A stretch of DNA of 7,133 bases from an uncultured Clostridia bacterium (GTDB lineage: Bacteria > Bacillota > Clostridia > Peptostreptococcales > Anaerovoracaceae). Positions 1 through 5,096 of this stretch are shown piece after piece (positions within the stretch are counted from its first letter, which is position 1; each line of letters begins with the position of its first letter). The notes beneath the pieces are model-generated. The model was not told the DNA's origin. It searched no databases and was given only the letters and a program-made list of their open reading frames with translations. Both the position numbers and the translations under genes were made by a program. The DNA lies in the NCBI GenBank assembly GCA_945788655.1, contig CALZMV010000068.1, positions 1-7,133 of the forward strand, given 5' to 3'.

Positions 1-22
1 ACGCATATATATGACCTGTTTT

Positions 23-757
23 TTATAACTCAGTAATTTCAATCTTGCAGGCGATGTTCATTTCGCCGCTTTCTTTAACTGTCTTGAAGTAATATGCCCC
101 TTCTTCATCTTGACCTCTGAAGATTGTAATAACATCCCCAAAAGGTGCTTCCTTACTGTAATGGAGTCTCACGGACTTTATTCTGTGGGTGCCTTCCGGA
201 AGCTCAGGAATGTAATTTGACAGCACGTCAAGATAGTAGGTATTGTTCATGTGACCGTTTCCGTCAAGGTCGCAGTAGCATATTTCCTTTTTGCCTACCT
301 CCTGAAGTTCCATGTCTCTTGGAATCTTAAACTTATCTTTGTGAAGTTCTTCAAAAGGTCCTATATAATAATTTGACATATCAAGGTCATCCACCTTTAG
401 CAGTCTTCTCGTTTCAAGTTCTACAAGAACCCAGTAGCTTGAGATGAGAGCCATCCTTTTGCCATCCTTTTCAACGCTGTAATTACGGAAGAACGTAGCT
501 CTCTGGCTTTCGCATGGCCATGAGGAAACAATGTAGTTTTCATCAGAGTACAAGGTTTCATACACTTCCAGGTCTAGACGGCTAAGCATAAATGCCTTAC
601 CCTCAGCCATAAGATCATCATAGGTAGGCTTTTCTGCTGACATCTGAGCGTTTCCTGCCTGTTGAGTAATCTGCAGAATTGCAGATGCCTTAGCTATCTT
701 GCCCGGATCCCCTCCATAATAGTCAATATAGTCTTCATGTTCATATCTAGTCTTCAT
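23..757 (-). CDS. acyl-ACP thioesterase (FatA/FatB-like, double hotdog)
   Basis: This 244-residue protein matches bacterial acyl-acyl-carrier-protein thioesterases, which hydrolyse acyl-ACP to release free fatty acids in the cytoplasm. The first hotdog domain covers roughly residues 1-140: RLDLEVYETL at 60-69, a SSW motif near 78-80 where the family has TWP, and WVLVELETRR at 109-118. The second hotdog (about 150-244) carries the catalytic DxNxHxN motif in DLDGNGHMNN, with Asp165, Asn167 and His169, and Glu203 in a conserved acidic position downstream. Length is normal for the bacterial family. The ATG is preceded by a GGGGGA ribosome site that begins right after the stop of the upstream alkylation repair gene, 10 bases away, so it is probably the last gene of that operon. 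Substrate chain length cannot be read from the sequence. Family assignment is firm; why it sits with DNA repair genes is unclear. Confidence 0.9.
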   Translation of the reverse strand: MKTRYEHEDYIDYYGGDPGKIAKASAILQITQQAGNAQMSAEKPTYDDLMAEGKAFMLSRLDLEVYETLYSDENYIVSSWPCESQRATFFRNYSVEKDGKRMALISSYWVLVELETRRLLKVDDLDMSNYYIGPFEELHKDKFKIPRDMELQEVGKKEICYCDLDGNGHMNNTYYLDVLSNYIPELPEGTHRIKSVRLHYSKEAPFGDVITIFRGQDEEGAYYFKTVKESGEMNIACKIEITEL

Positions 758-767
758 TTTATCCCCC

Positions 768-1451
768 TTATTTTATTCTGAGAGTTCTCAGATAATCTTT
801 TTTATCTTTAGTAATTCTATAGCTTTCTACGGCCTTTTGAATGGACTTATTGTGAATCCACTTGCCGAGAGTTTTCCCCTCAAAAAGTCCGATAGTTTCG
901 TCATATTGCTTAATCAAAGCAAAGCTGTAATACCAGGCAATTGCCATGTTTATATAATACTCTTCTGATTTGATATCTGCCAGCCTTTCAAGGTCAGTTG
1001 CTTCAAACTCATCCTCCAGCAAAAACTGAAGCATAGCAACTACCGCAAACCTCACTCTATAGGTCTGGTTGCTGTCAAGCCACGGCATAATGGTCCTTCT
1101 CAGCAGTCTCAAATCTTTTTTGAGTATTTTGGGCGGCATGGAGTCACAGGTAGCCCAGTTATCCACGTATGGCAGAAACTCGTCGATGAGTTTCAGTGCT
1201 TCACTCGGAGTTTTGGCTGCCAGCCCTATCATTATACCATGTAATGTTTTTTCGTCGTAATAATAATGTGGTGCATCCCTAAAAAATTCATGAGCTTTCC
1301 CCTCTTTAACAAGCTCCTTTGCGTATATCCTAAGAGCAGGCATTCTAACTCCGATTACAGTATCCGGGTCGATATTGGGAATTAGCCTCTGGTGGAACTC
1401 CTTGTATTTTAAATCCTGCATTTCGAATAATCTGTCTGTTATTTCCTGCAT
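768..1451 (-). CDS. AlkD-like DNA alkylation repair protein (HEAT-like repeats)
   Basis: A 227-residue, mostly alpha-helical protein of the DNA alkylation repair family (AlkC/AlkD type). Characterised AlkD enzymes are glycosylases that excise cationic N3- and N7-alkylpurines without base flipping. Trp99 and Asp103 in VDNWATCDS, Arg134 in YRVRFAVV and Trp173 in AIAWYYSFA keep the order and nearly the spacing of the Bacillus cereus AlkD residues Trp109, Asp113, Arg148 and Trp187 (offsets 10, 10, 14, 14). The basic tail NKSIQKAVESYRI is also typical. It overlaps the 3' end of the O6-alkylguanine methyltransferase gene by 13 bases, suggesting translational coupling, and its ATG has an AAGGAA ribosome site nine bases upstream. 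Some family members have weak or undefined glycosylase activity, so the exact lesion is inferred. The family call is strong. Confidence 0.9.
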   Translation of the reverse strand: MQEITDRLFEMQDLKYKEFHQRLIPNIDPDTVIGVRMPALRIYAKELVKEGKAHEFFRDAPHYYYDEKTLHGIMIGLAAKTPSEALKLIDEFLPYVDNWATCDSMPPKILKKDLRLLRRTIMPWLDSNQTYRVRFAVVAMLQFLLEDEFEATDLERLADIKSEEYYINMAIAWYYSFALIKQYDETIGLFEGKTLGKWIHNKSIQKAVESYRITKDKKDYLRTLRIK

Positions 1452-1912
1452 ATCTCAATTCCTTCCACATTCAATAAAATCCTCTTTTTATCTACTCCGG
1501 GAGCAAAGCCTCCGATGGAACCATCTCCCTTTATTACCCTGTGGCATGGTACCACTATTATAAAGGGATTCCTGCCGACGGCTGTGCCGCAGGCTCTGCA
1601 GGCTTTTTTGCTGCCAGCTTTTGCTGCCAGCTCACCATAGGATACGGTCCTTCCATAAGGTATTTGGGCCATTTCTTTCCATACCTTCTGCCTGAAAGAG
1701 CTTCCCTGCGAAAAATCGAGGGGCAGGTCGAATTCAGTTCGTTTTCCATCGAAATACTCTAAAAGCTGTCTTGCTGCCTCCTTTGTAACCTCCGATGGAC
1801 TCTCCATTCCTTCGGGTTCCCCATCAGTAAGAAGATGAATTCCCGTGAGCTTTCCCTCTTCCTCCTGAATTCTTAATACCCCTAGAGGAGTCTTCATATA
1901 TTCCACATTCAT
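1439..1912 (-). CDS. ogt: methylated-DNA--[protein]-cysteine S-methyltransferase
   Basis: This suicide repair protein transfers the alkyl group from O6-alkylguanine (and O4-alkylthymine) in DNA to its own cysteine. From the chosen ATG it has 157 residues, normal for the single-domain Ogt type. The active site is VVPCHRVI with nucleophile Cys123. Upstream are SYGELAAKAG and a helix containing ACRACG, whose Arg106 fits the conserved arginine finger, then GRNP with Asn115; GGFAPG follows the active site. The reading frame stays open to 1960, giving a TTG or ATG start inside proC, but the ATG at 1912 is preferred. It has GGAG eight bases upstream, lies 28 bases past the proC stop, and starts MNVEYMKTPLG as in homologues. 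Its 3' end overlaps the AlkD-like gene by 13 bases, so two direct alkylation repair functions are expressed together. Confidence 0.95.
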   Translation of the reverse strand: MNVEYMKTPLGVLRIQEEEGKLTGIHLLTDGEPEGMESPSEVTKEAARQLLEYFDGKRTEFDLPLDFSQGSSFRQKVWKEMAQIPYGRTVSYGELAAKAGSKKACRACGTAVGRNPFIIVVPCHRVIKGDGSIGGFAPGVDKKRILLNVEGIEICRK

Positions 1913-1920
1913 CGCTCTAT

Positions 1921-1924
1921 CTCC
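1921..1924 (-). promoter_or_regulatory. ribosome binding site deciding the ogt start
   Basis: GGAG on the minus strand lies eight bases before the ATG at 1912 and between the proC stop (1941-1943) and that ATG. It supports the 157-residue start over the in-frame TTG/ATG codons at 1960/1957, which lie inside proC. Confidence 0.7.
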
Positions 1925-1940
1925 AAAATCACCTAATATG

Positions 1941-2720
1941 CTATTTGGCACACACATCAATGGCTTTAATAAGTGCCGATCTTATGCCTTCTTCTTCAAG
2001 AACTGCAACTCCCTTAATTGTGACTCCGCCGGGAGAGCATACATTATCCTTAAGCTCACCGGGATGTATTCCTGTTTCAAGCTGAAGCTTTGCGCTGCCA
2101 ATGAGAGTCTGGCAGACAAGCTCATAAGCCTGTTTTCTCTGAATCCCGTTTTTAACTGCGCCGTCAGCAAGTGCTTCAATAATCATATCAACAAAGGCAG
2201 GTCCACAGCCTGATACAGCCATTCCCGCATTCATAAGCCTTGTAGGTAATTCCACCACTCTTCCTACAGAACCAAGTAGGTTCAGGAGTTCTTCCCTCTC
2301 ATTTTCGTCCCAGTTGTTCTCCTCTGCAACCAACAGAACGCCTTCGGAAACGGAAACGGGAGTATTAGGCATAATGCACTGAATTTTCGCAGTTTCAGGA
2401 ATAAGACCTGCAAATCTTTCATAGTCCCAGCCTGCAGCTACGGATACCAGCTGCTTTCCTTCTAAATCCTTTCCTATTTCACCTAAAACACCTTCAATCT
2501 GATATGGTTTGCAGGCAAAAAATATTGTATCGCATTTTGAAACCAGTTCACCAAGGCTTGCGCAAGGCACAGAACCGATTCTGCTGCAGTTTTCCTTAAG
2601 TTTCTTCTGATTTGGGGCATATGCAAAAATTCTGTAGCTGCTGCCCTTTTCTGATGCATTAAAACCCATAGCCAGAGCCTGAGCCATGTTGCCGAATCCA
2701 ATAAAACCTATATTTTCCAT
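1941..2720 (-). CDS. proC: pyrroline-5-carboxylate reductase
   Basis: The last step of proline biosynthesis: NAD(P)H-dependent reduction of 1-pyrroline-5-carboxylate to L-proline in the cytosol. The 259-residue protein starts with a Rossmann dinucleotide-binding motif, IGFIGFGNMAQAL (residues 4-16). Then come FFACKPYQ near 67-74, MPNTPVSVSEG near 116-126, the helical dimerisation core SGCGPAFVDMIIEALADG, and the family signature LKDNVCSPGGVTIKGVAVLE near the C terminus. Length is close to the usual 260-280 residues. The ATG has a strong AGGAGG site and follows the AP endonuclease stop by 32 bases; ogt follows 28 bases after its own stop. It is a housekeeping metabolic gene inside a run of DNA repair genes. 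Whether it takes P5C from ornithine or from glutamate cannot be told here, as no proA or proB is visible. Confidence 0.97.
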   Translation of the reverse strand: MENIGFIGFGNMAQALAMGFNASEKGSSYRIFAYAPNQKKLKENCSRIGSVPCASLGELVSKCDTIFFACKPYQIEGVLGEIGKDLEGKQLVSVAAGWDYERFAGLIPETAKIQCIMPNTPVSVSEGVLLVAEENNWDENEREELLNLLGSVGRVVELPTRLMNAGMAVSGCGPAFVDMIIEALADGAVKNGIQRKQAYELVCQTLIGSAKLQLETGIHPGELKDNVCSPGGVTIKGVAVLEEEGIRSALIKAIDVCAK

Positions 2721-2752
2721 ACGGAAACCTCCTCATCAATCTTCAAATTTTA

Positions 2753-3505
2753 CTATTTTAATTCTAATTCCACAGGGCAATGGTCAGAGCCCAAGATTTC
2801 TGTGTGAATCCTTGCATCAACCAGCCTTTCTTTTAGCTTTTCTGATGCGATAAAGTAGTCAATTCTCCATCCTGTATTGCGTTCTCTCGATTTGAATCTG
2901 TATGACCACCATGAGTATATCTGCTCCTGATCAGGATAGAAATATCTGAAGGTATCTATGAAGCCGGCCTCAAGCACTGCTTCAATTTTGGCACGTTCTT
3001 CATCGGTGAAACCGGCATTTCTGCGGTTTGTCTTAGGATTTTTTAGGTCAATTTCAAGCCTTGCAACATTTAAATCTCCTGCGTATATAACAGGCTTCTT
3101 GTCATCTAAAGCCTTAATATATGAAAGGAAATCATCCTCCCATTTCATTCTGTAGTCCAGTCTTTTCAGTTCATCTTGAGAATTGGGCGTATAAACGGTT
3201 ACAAAATAGAAATCCTCAAACTCAAGGGTTATCACTCTTCCCTCGTGGTCGTGTTCCTCTATTCCAATGCCGTACTGCACGCACAAAGGCTCTTTCTTCG
3301 TAAAGACTGCCGTCCCTGAATACCCCTTCTTCTCGGCATAATTCCAGTACTGATAATATCCCGGCAGATCAAGCTCAATCTGTCCCTCCTGCAGCTTGGT
3401 CTCCTGCAGACACAGAATATCTGCGTCAAGATCGTTAAATATATCTAAAAAACCTTTGCCCATACTTGCGCGCAGGCCGTTTACATTCCAAGAAATCAAT
3501 TTCAT
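2753..3505 (-). CDS. exoA: exodeoxyribonuclease III-type AP endonuclease (ExoA/Xth)
   Basis: A 250-residue class II AP endonuclease of the exonuclease III/APE1 family, which cuts DNA 5' to abasic sites and trims blocked 3' ends. All family motifs are intact: WNVNG with Asn7, LQETK with metal ligand Glu35, YTPNS with Tyr105, GDLNV with Asp144 and Asn146, WWSYR near 199-203, GWRIDYF with Asp216, and SDHCPV with Asp241 and the catalytic His242. Length suits the Bacillus ExoA type. The frame is open upstream to an ATG at 3580, but the extra 25 residues overlap the HxlR gene and are not family-like. The chosen ATG starts MKLISWNVNG and has AGGAGG seven bases upstream. It would process the abasic sites made by a glycosylase such as the AlkD-like product further down the same operon. 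Confidence 0.97.
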   Translation of the reverse strand: MKLISWNVNGLRASMGKGFLDIFNDLDADILCLQETKLQEGQIELDLPGYYQYWNYAEKKGYSGTAVFTKKEPLCVQYGIGIEEHDHEGRVITLEFEDFYFVTVYTPNSQDELKRLDYRMKWEDDFLSYIKALDDKKPVIYAGDLNVARLEIDLKNPKTNRRNAGFTDEERAKIEAVLEAGFIDTFRYFYPDQEQIYSWWSYRFKSRERNTGWRIDYFIASEKLKERLVDARIHTEILGSDHCPVELELK

Positions 3506-3512
3506 CTTCGTT

Positions 3513-3518
3513 CCTCCT
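3513..3518 (-). promoter_or_regulatory. ribosome binding site deciding the exoA start
   Basis: A perfect AGGAGG on the minus strand, seven bases before the ATG at 3505, in the 38-base gap after the HxlR gene. It rules in the start at MKLISWNVNG over the upstream in-frame ATG at 3580. Confidence 0.85.
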
Positions 3519-3543
3519 CTTTTGCTGCACCATTTTTTCGGCA

Positions 3544-3888
3544 CTATATATAACTGTCCTTCATCATTTCTTCTCCCCATTCGCTAAGAGAATCCAAAAC
3601 AGGCATAAGCTTATCACAAAGACCTGTGGAAGAGTATTCAACTCTAATTGGAACCTCTAAATATTCCTCACGCTTTACAAGACCGCTTTCCTCAAGCTCC
3701 TTCAGAGCATTGGCAAGCATGGTATTTGAAATTCCACCCAATTTTTTTCTAAGCTCGTTATACCTTAGCTTCCCCTTATTGTTTAAAGTGCATAGAATCT
3801 GCATCTTCCACTTGCCACCAATCAAAGACATTGCATAGCTTAGAGGACACTTTTCTAAACACGGACAATCATAATGAGTTTCATACAT
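3544..3888 (-). CDS. HxlR-family winged-helix transcriptional regulator
   Basis: A 114-residue DNA-binding protein of the HxlR family, MarR-like winged-helix dimers; characterised members respond to formaldehyde, quinones, disulfide stress or other electrophiles. Visible hallmarks are CPLSYAMSLIGGKWKMQIL (residues 14-32), the helix-turn-helix LRYNELRKKLGGISNTML (41-58) with LKELEESGLVKRE after it, and the wing EVPIRVEYSSTGL (78-90). The N terminus is unusually cysteine-rich: Cys8, Cys10 and Cys14 form CxCxxxC, with further cysteines at 33 and 91. Cys14 is at the position commonly conserved in the family. The ATG has AAGGAG nine bases upstream. It is the first gene of the repair run and diverges from the LysE-type exporter, a layout typical of a local autoregulator. 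The inducer is unknown. Confidence 0.92.
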   Translation of the reverse strand: MYETHYDCPCLEKCPLSYAMSLIGGKWKMQILCTLNNKGKLRYNELRKKLGGISNTMLANALKELEESGLVKREEYLEVPIRVEYSSTGLCDKLMPVLDSLSEWGEEMMKDSYI

Positions 3889-3927
3889 GGTAAGTTTCTC
3901 CTTACTTAGTCATAAAAATTTGCGTTA

Positions 3928-3956
3928 TTGCCACAAGGGCATTTAGATACTATAAT
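3928..3956 (+). promoter_or_regulatory. sigma-70/sigma-A promoter for the LysE-type exporter
   Basis: TTGCCA (3928-3933), a 17-base spacer and a perfect TATAAT (3951-3956) point toward the plus-strand exporter. Start of transcription is expected near 3963, giving a leader of about 55 bases. Matches are five of six at -35 and six of six at -10. Confidence 0.75.
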
Positions 3957-3969
3957 TATACCAAGTAAA
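3942..3969. promoter_or_regulatory. candidate operator: interrupted dyad over both -10 boxes
   Basis: A 28-base imperfect dyad is centred between 3955 and 3956: TTTA, the perfect ten-base palindrome TATAATTATA, and TAAA, with 20 of 28 positions symmetric. A wider inverted pair, TTAGATA (3943-3949) and TATCTAA (3984-3990), flanks it. Winged-helix dimers bind such dyads, so the HxlR product is the natural candidate, but the AT-rich core is also explained by the two -10 boxes. Operator function is inference. Confidence 0.4.
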
Positions 3970-3983
3970 AAAAATAGAGTAAA
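3955..3983 (-). promoter_or_regulatory. sigma-70/sigma-A promoter for the hxlR-repair run
   Basis: On the minus strand, TTTACT (3978-3983), a 17-base spacer and a perfect TATAAT (3955-3960) face the HxlR gene. Start is expected near 3948, giving a leader of about 60 bases. The -35 box matches the consensus at four of six positions. Its -10 box overlaps the -10 box of the opposing promoter by two bases, so both cannot be occupied at once. Confidence 0.65.
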
Positions 3984-4017
3984 TATCTAATTTGAATACA
4001 TTTTTGAGGAGGATTTT

Positions 4018-4635
4018 ATGGACATTTATCTGCAAGGACTTACAATGGGGCTTGCCTATGTTGCACCCATAGGTCTGCAAAACTTATTCGTAATCAATAC
4101 TGCTCTTACTCAACCTAAGCCAAGAGTGTATATGACAGCTCTCATAGTCATATTCTTTGATGTAACCCTTGGTCTTGCCTGCTTCTTTGGAATAGGTGCT
4201 CTGATGCAGGCTTCGGTATGGCTTGAGATGATAGTACTTCTTGTGGGAAGCTTAATCGTTATATGGATTGGTATTGGACTTGTTCGTTCAAAAGATGACA
4301 CATTAGAAGGCGGAAAGGATGTAAATGTGCCGATTCTAAAGGTTATAACCACTGCATGTGTTGTAACATGGTTTAACCCTCAGGCACTTATTGACGGCAG
4401 CATGATGCTTGGAGCATTTAAGGCAACACTTCCTGCAGGAACTGACCTGTTCTTCGTAGGTGGATTTGCTTCTGCTTCAGTGATTTGGTTCCTGTCTATT
4501 TCAACAATCATCTCATTGTTCAGTGCAAGATTTACAAATAAGACACTTCGCATCATCAATGTGGTATGCGGCGCAGTAATCATCTTCTACGGATTCAAGC
4601 TCCTATGGAGCTTTATACAGCTTGTGACAGGCTAG
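4018..4635 (+). CDS. LysE/ArgO-type amino acid exporter
   Basis: A 205-residue inner-membrane transporter of the LysE superfamily, which exports amino acids or related small molecules, driven by the membrane potential or proton gradient. Five or six hydrophobic segments are visible (about 4-27, 38-62, 67-88, 106-125, 140-165 and 178-201). The N-terminal motif APIGLQNLFVIN (16-27) matches the G-x-QN-x-F signature of the LysE/ArgO branch, which exports basic amino acids. The TWFNPQALIDG motif (about 117-127) matches the second conserved loop. The ATG has AGGAGG five bases upstream and its own consensus promoter. It diverges from the HxlR gene and is followed by a strong terminator, so it is a single-gene unit. 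Substrate is not proven: lysine or arginine is suggested by the branch, and a stress metabolite is possible. Confidence 0.88.
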   Translation: MDIYLQGLTMGLAYVAPIGLQNLFVINTALTQPKPRVYMTALIVIFFDVTLGLACFFGIGALMQASVWLEMIVLLVGSLIVIWIGIGLVRSKDDTLEGGKDVNVPILKVITTACVVTWFNPQALIDGSMMLGAFKATLPAGTDLFFVGGFASASVIWFLSISTIISLFSARFTNKTLRIINVVCGAVIIFYGFKLLWSFIQLVTG

Positions 4636-4676
4636 ATTCCTGTTTCCGCTGGCACGGAATCTGAACCCATAATTTT

Positions 4677-4715
4677 AAAACTCCACTTTGCAGATTTCGC
4701 AAAAGTGGAGTTTTT
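4677..4715 (+). terminator. intrinsic terminator after the LysE-type exporter
   Basis: Arms 4677-4689 and 4702-4714 form 13 perfect base pairs (AAAACTCCACTTT with AAAGTGGAGTTTT), extended by a GC/GC pair across a one-base bulge, with a seven-base loop AGATTTC. TTTTTG follows on the plus strand. On the minus strand the stem ends in TTTT followed by AAAATT, so it may also weakly terminate the converging membrane-protein operon. Confidence 0.9.
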
Positions 4716-4744
4716 GTTTGACTATATTTTTTGTTTGACTTTAT
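4711..4744. repeat. 17-base tandem duplication next to the terminator
   Basis: TTTTTGTTTGACTATAT (4711-4727) is followed at once by TTTTTGTTTGACTTTAT (4728-4744), differing at one position. The second copy runs into the stop codon of the minus-strand membrane protein gene (4741-4743). It looks like a local slippage duplication of the terminator tail. Confidence 0.75.
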
Positions 4745-5094
4745 TTCTTCTTATTCTTCAGTTGTTTCTGTTTAGCTTTGCGCCCCTTATTATACGGGTC
4801 GGGGTTGTTGCCCATTGTAACGCCGGCCTTAAAATAAATGAATATACCTGCAGCCATACCACAGAAGATTCCTCCTCTTGTAGTCGCTGTTCCGAAGTAC
4901 ATATATCCAAAGACTGCAAAACCGACAATTGCAAGCCACATTATAATGCGTCTCACTTTAAACGGTATCTTGTCGCATACCTTTCTTACAAACTGTCTGT
5001 AGCCCTTTGACATATTTTCTATGGCAGTAAGAACAAAGACACCAAAGAACATCCCTGAAAGATAGGCACATGTAAATATTAGTAACCCGAGCAT
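4741..5094 (-). CDS. small membrane protein of unknown function
   Basis: I do not recognise this 117-residue protein. It has a hydrophobic segment at about 2-25, a basic amphipathic stretch (29-50, with KVRRIIM at its end), then two further hydrophobic segments at about 51-68 and 73-91. It ends in a soluble, strongly basic tail (KGRKAKQKQLKNKKK). Three transmembrane helices are likely. The ATG lies two bases after the stop of the signal peptidase-like gene, and its GGGAGGT ribosome site is inside the last codons of that gene, so translation is probably coupled and the two proteins may work together. Both carry lysine-rich soluble ends. The strong ribosome site and tight spacing support a real gene; no function can be assigned. 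Confidence 0.8.
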   Translation of the reverse strand: MLGLLIFTCAYLSGMFFGVFVLTAIENMSKGYRQFVRKVCDKIPFKVRRIIMWLAIVGFAVFGYMYFGTATTRGGIFCGMAAGIFIYFKAGVTMGNNPDPYNKGRKAKQKQLKNKKK

Positions 5095-5096
5095 AT

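Noticed and set aside
1913..1960. Longer Ogt start (TTG at 1960 or ATG at 1957) inside proC
   Set aside because: No good ribosome site there; the ATG at 1912 has GGAG at eight bases and fits homologue N termini.
3506..3580. In-frame 25-residue N-terminal extension of the AP endonuclease to the ATG at 3580
   Set aside because: It overlaps the HxlR gene, has no family similarity, and the ATG at 3505 has a perfect AGGAGG site and the conserved start MKLISWNVNG.
3929..3941. Small dyad TGCC-N5-GGCA over the plus-strand -35 box
   Set aside because: Only four pairs; expected by chance and not extended on either side.
4634..4662. Inverted repeat AGATTCC/GGAATCT just after the exporter stop
   Set aside because: Seven-base stem with a 15-base loop and no T-run; the stronger hairpin at 4677-4715 explains termination.
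4705..5010. Plus-strand open frame of 101 codons
   Set aside because: It begins inside the terminator hairpin and runs antisense to the membrane protein gene; no ribosome site or recognisable protein.
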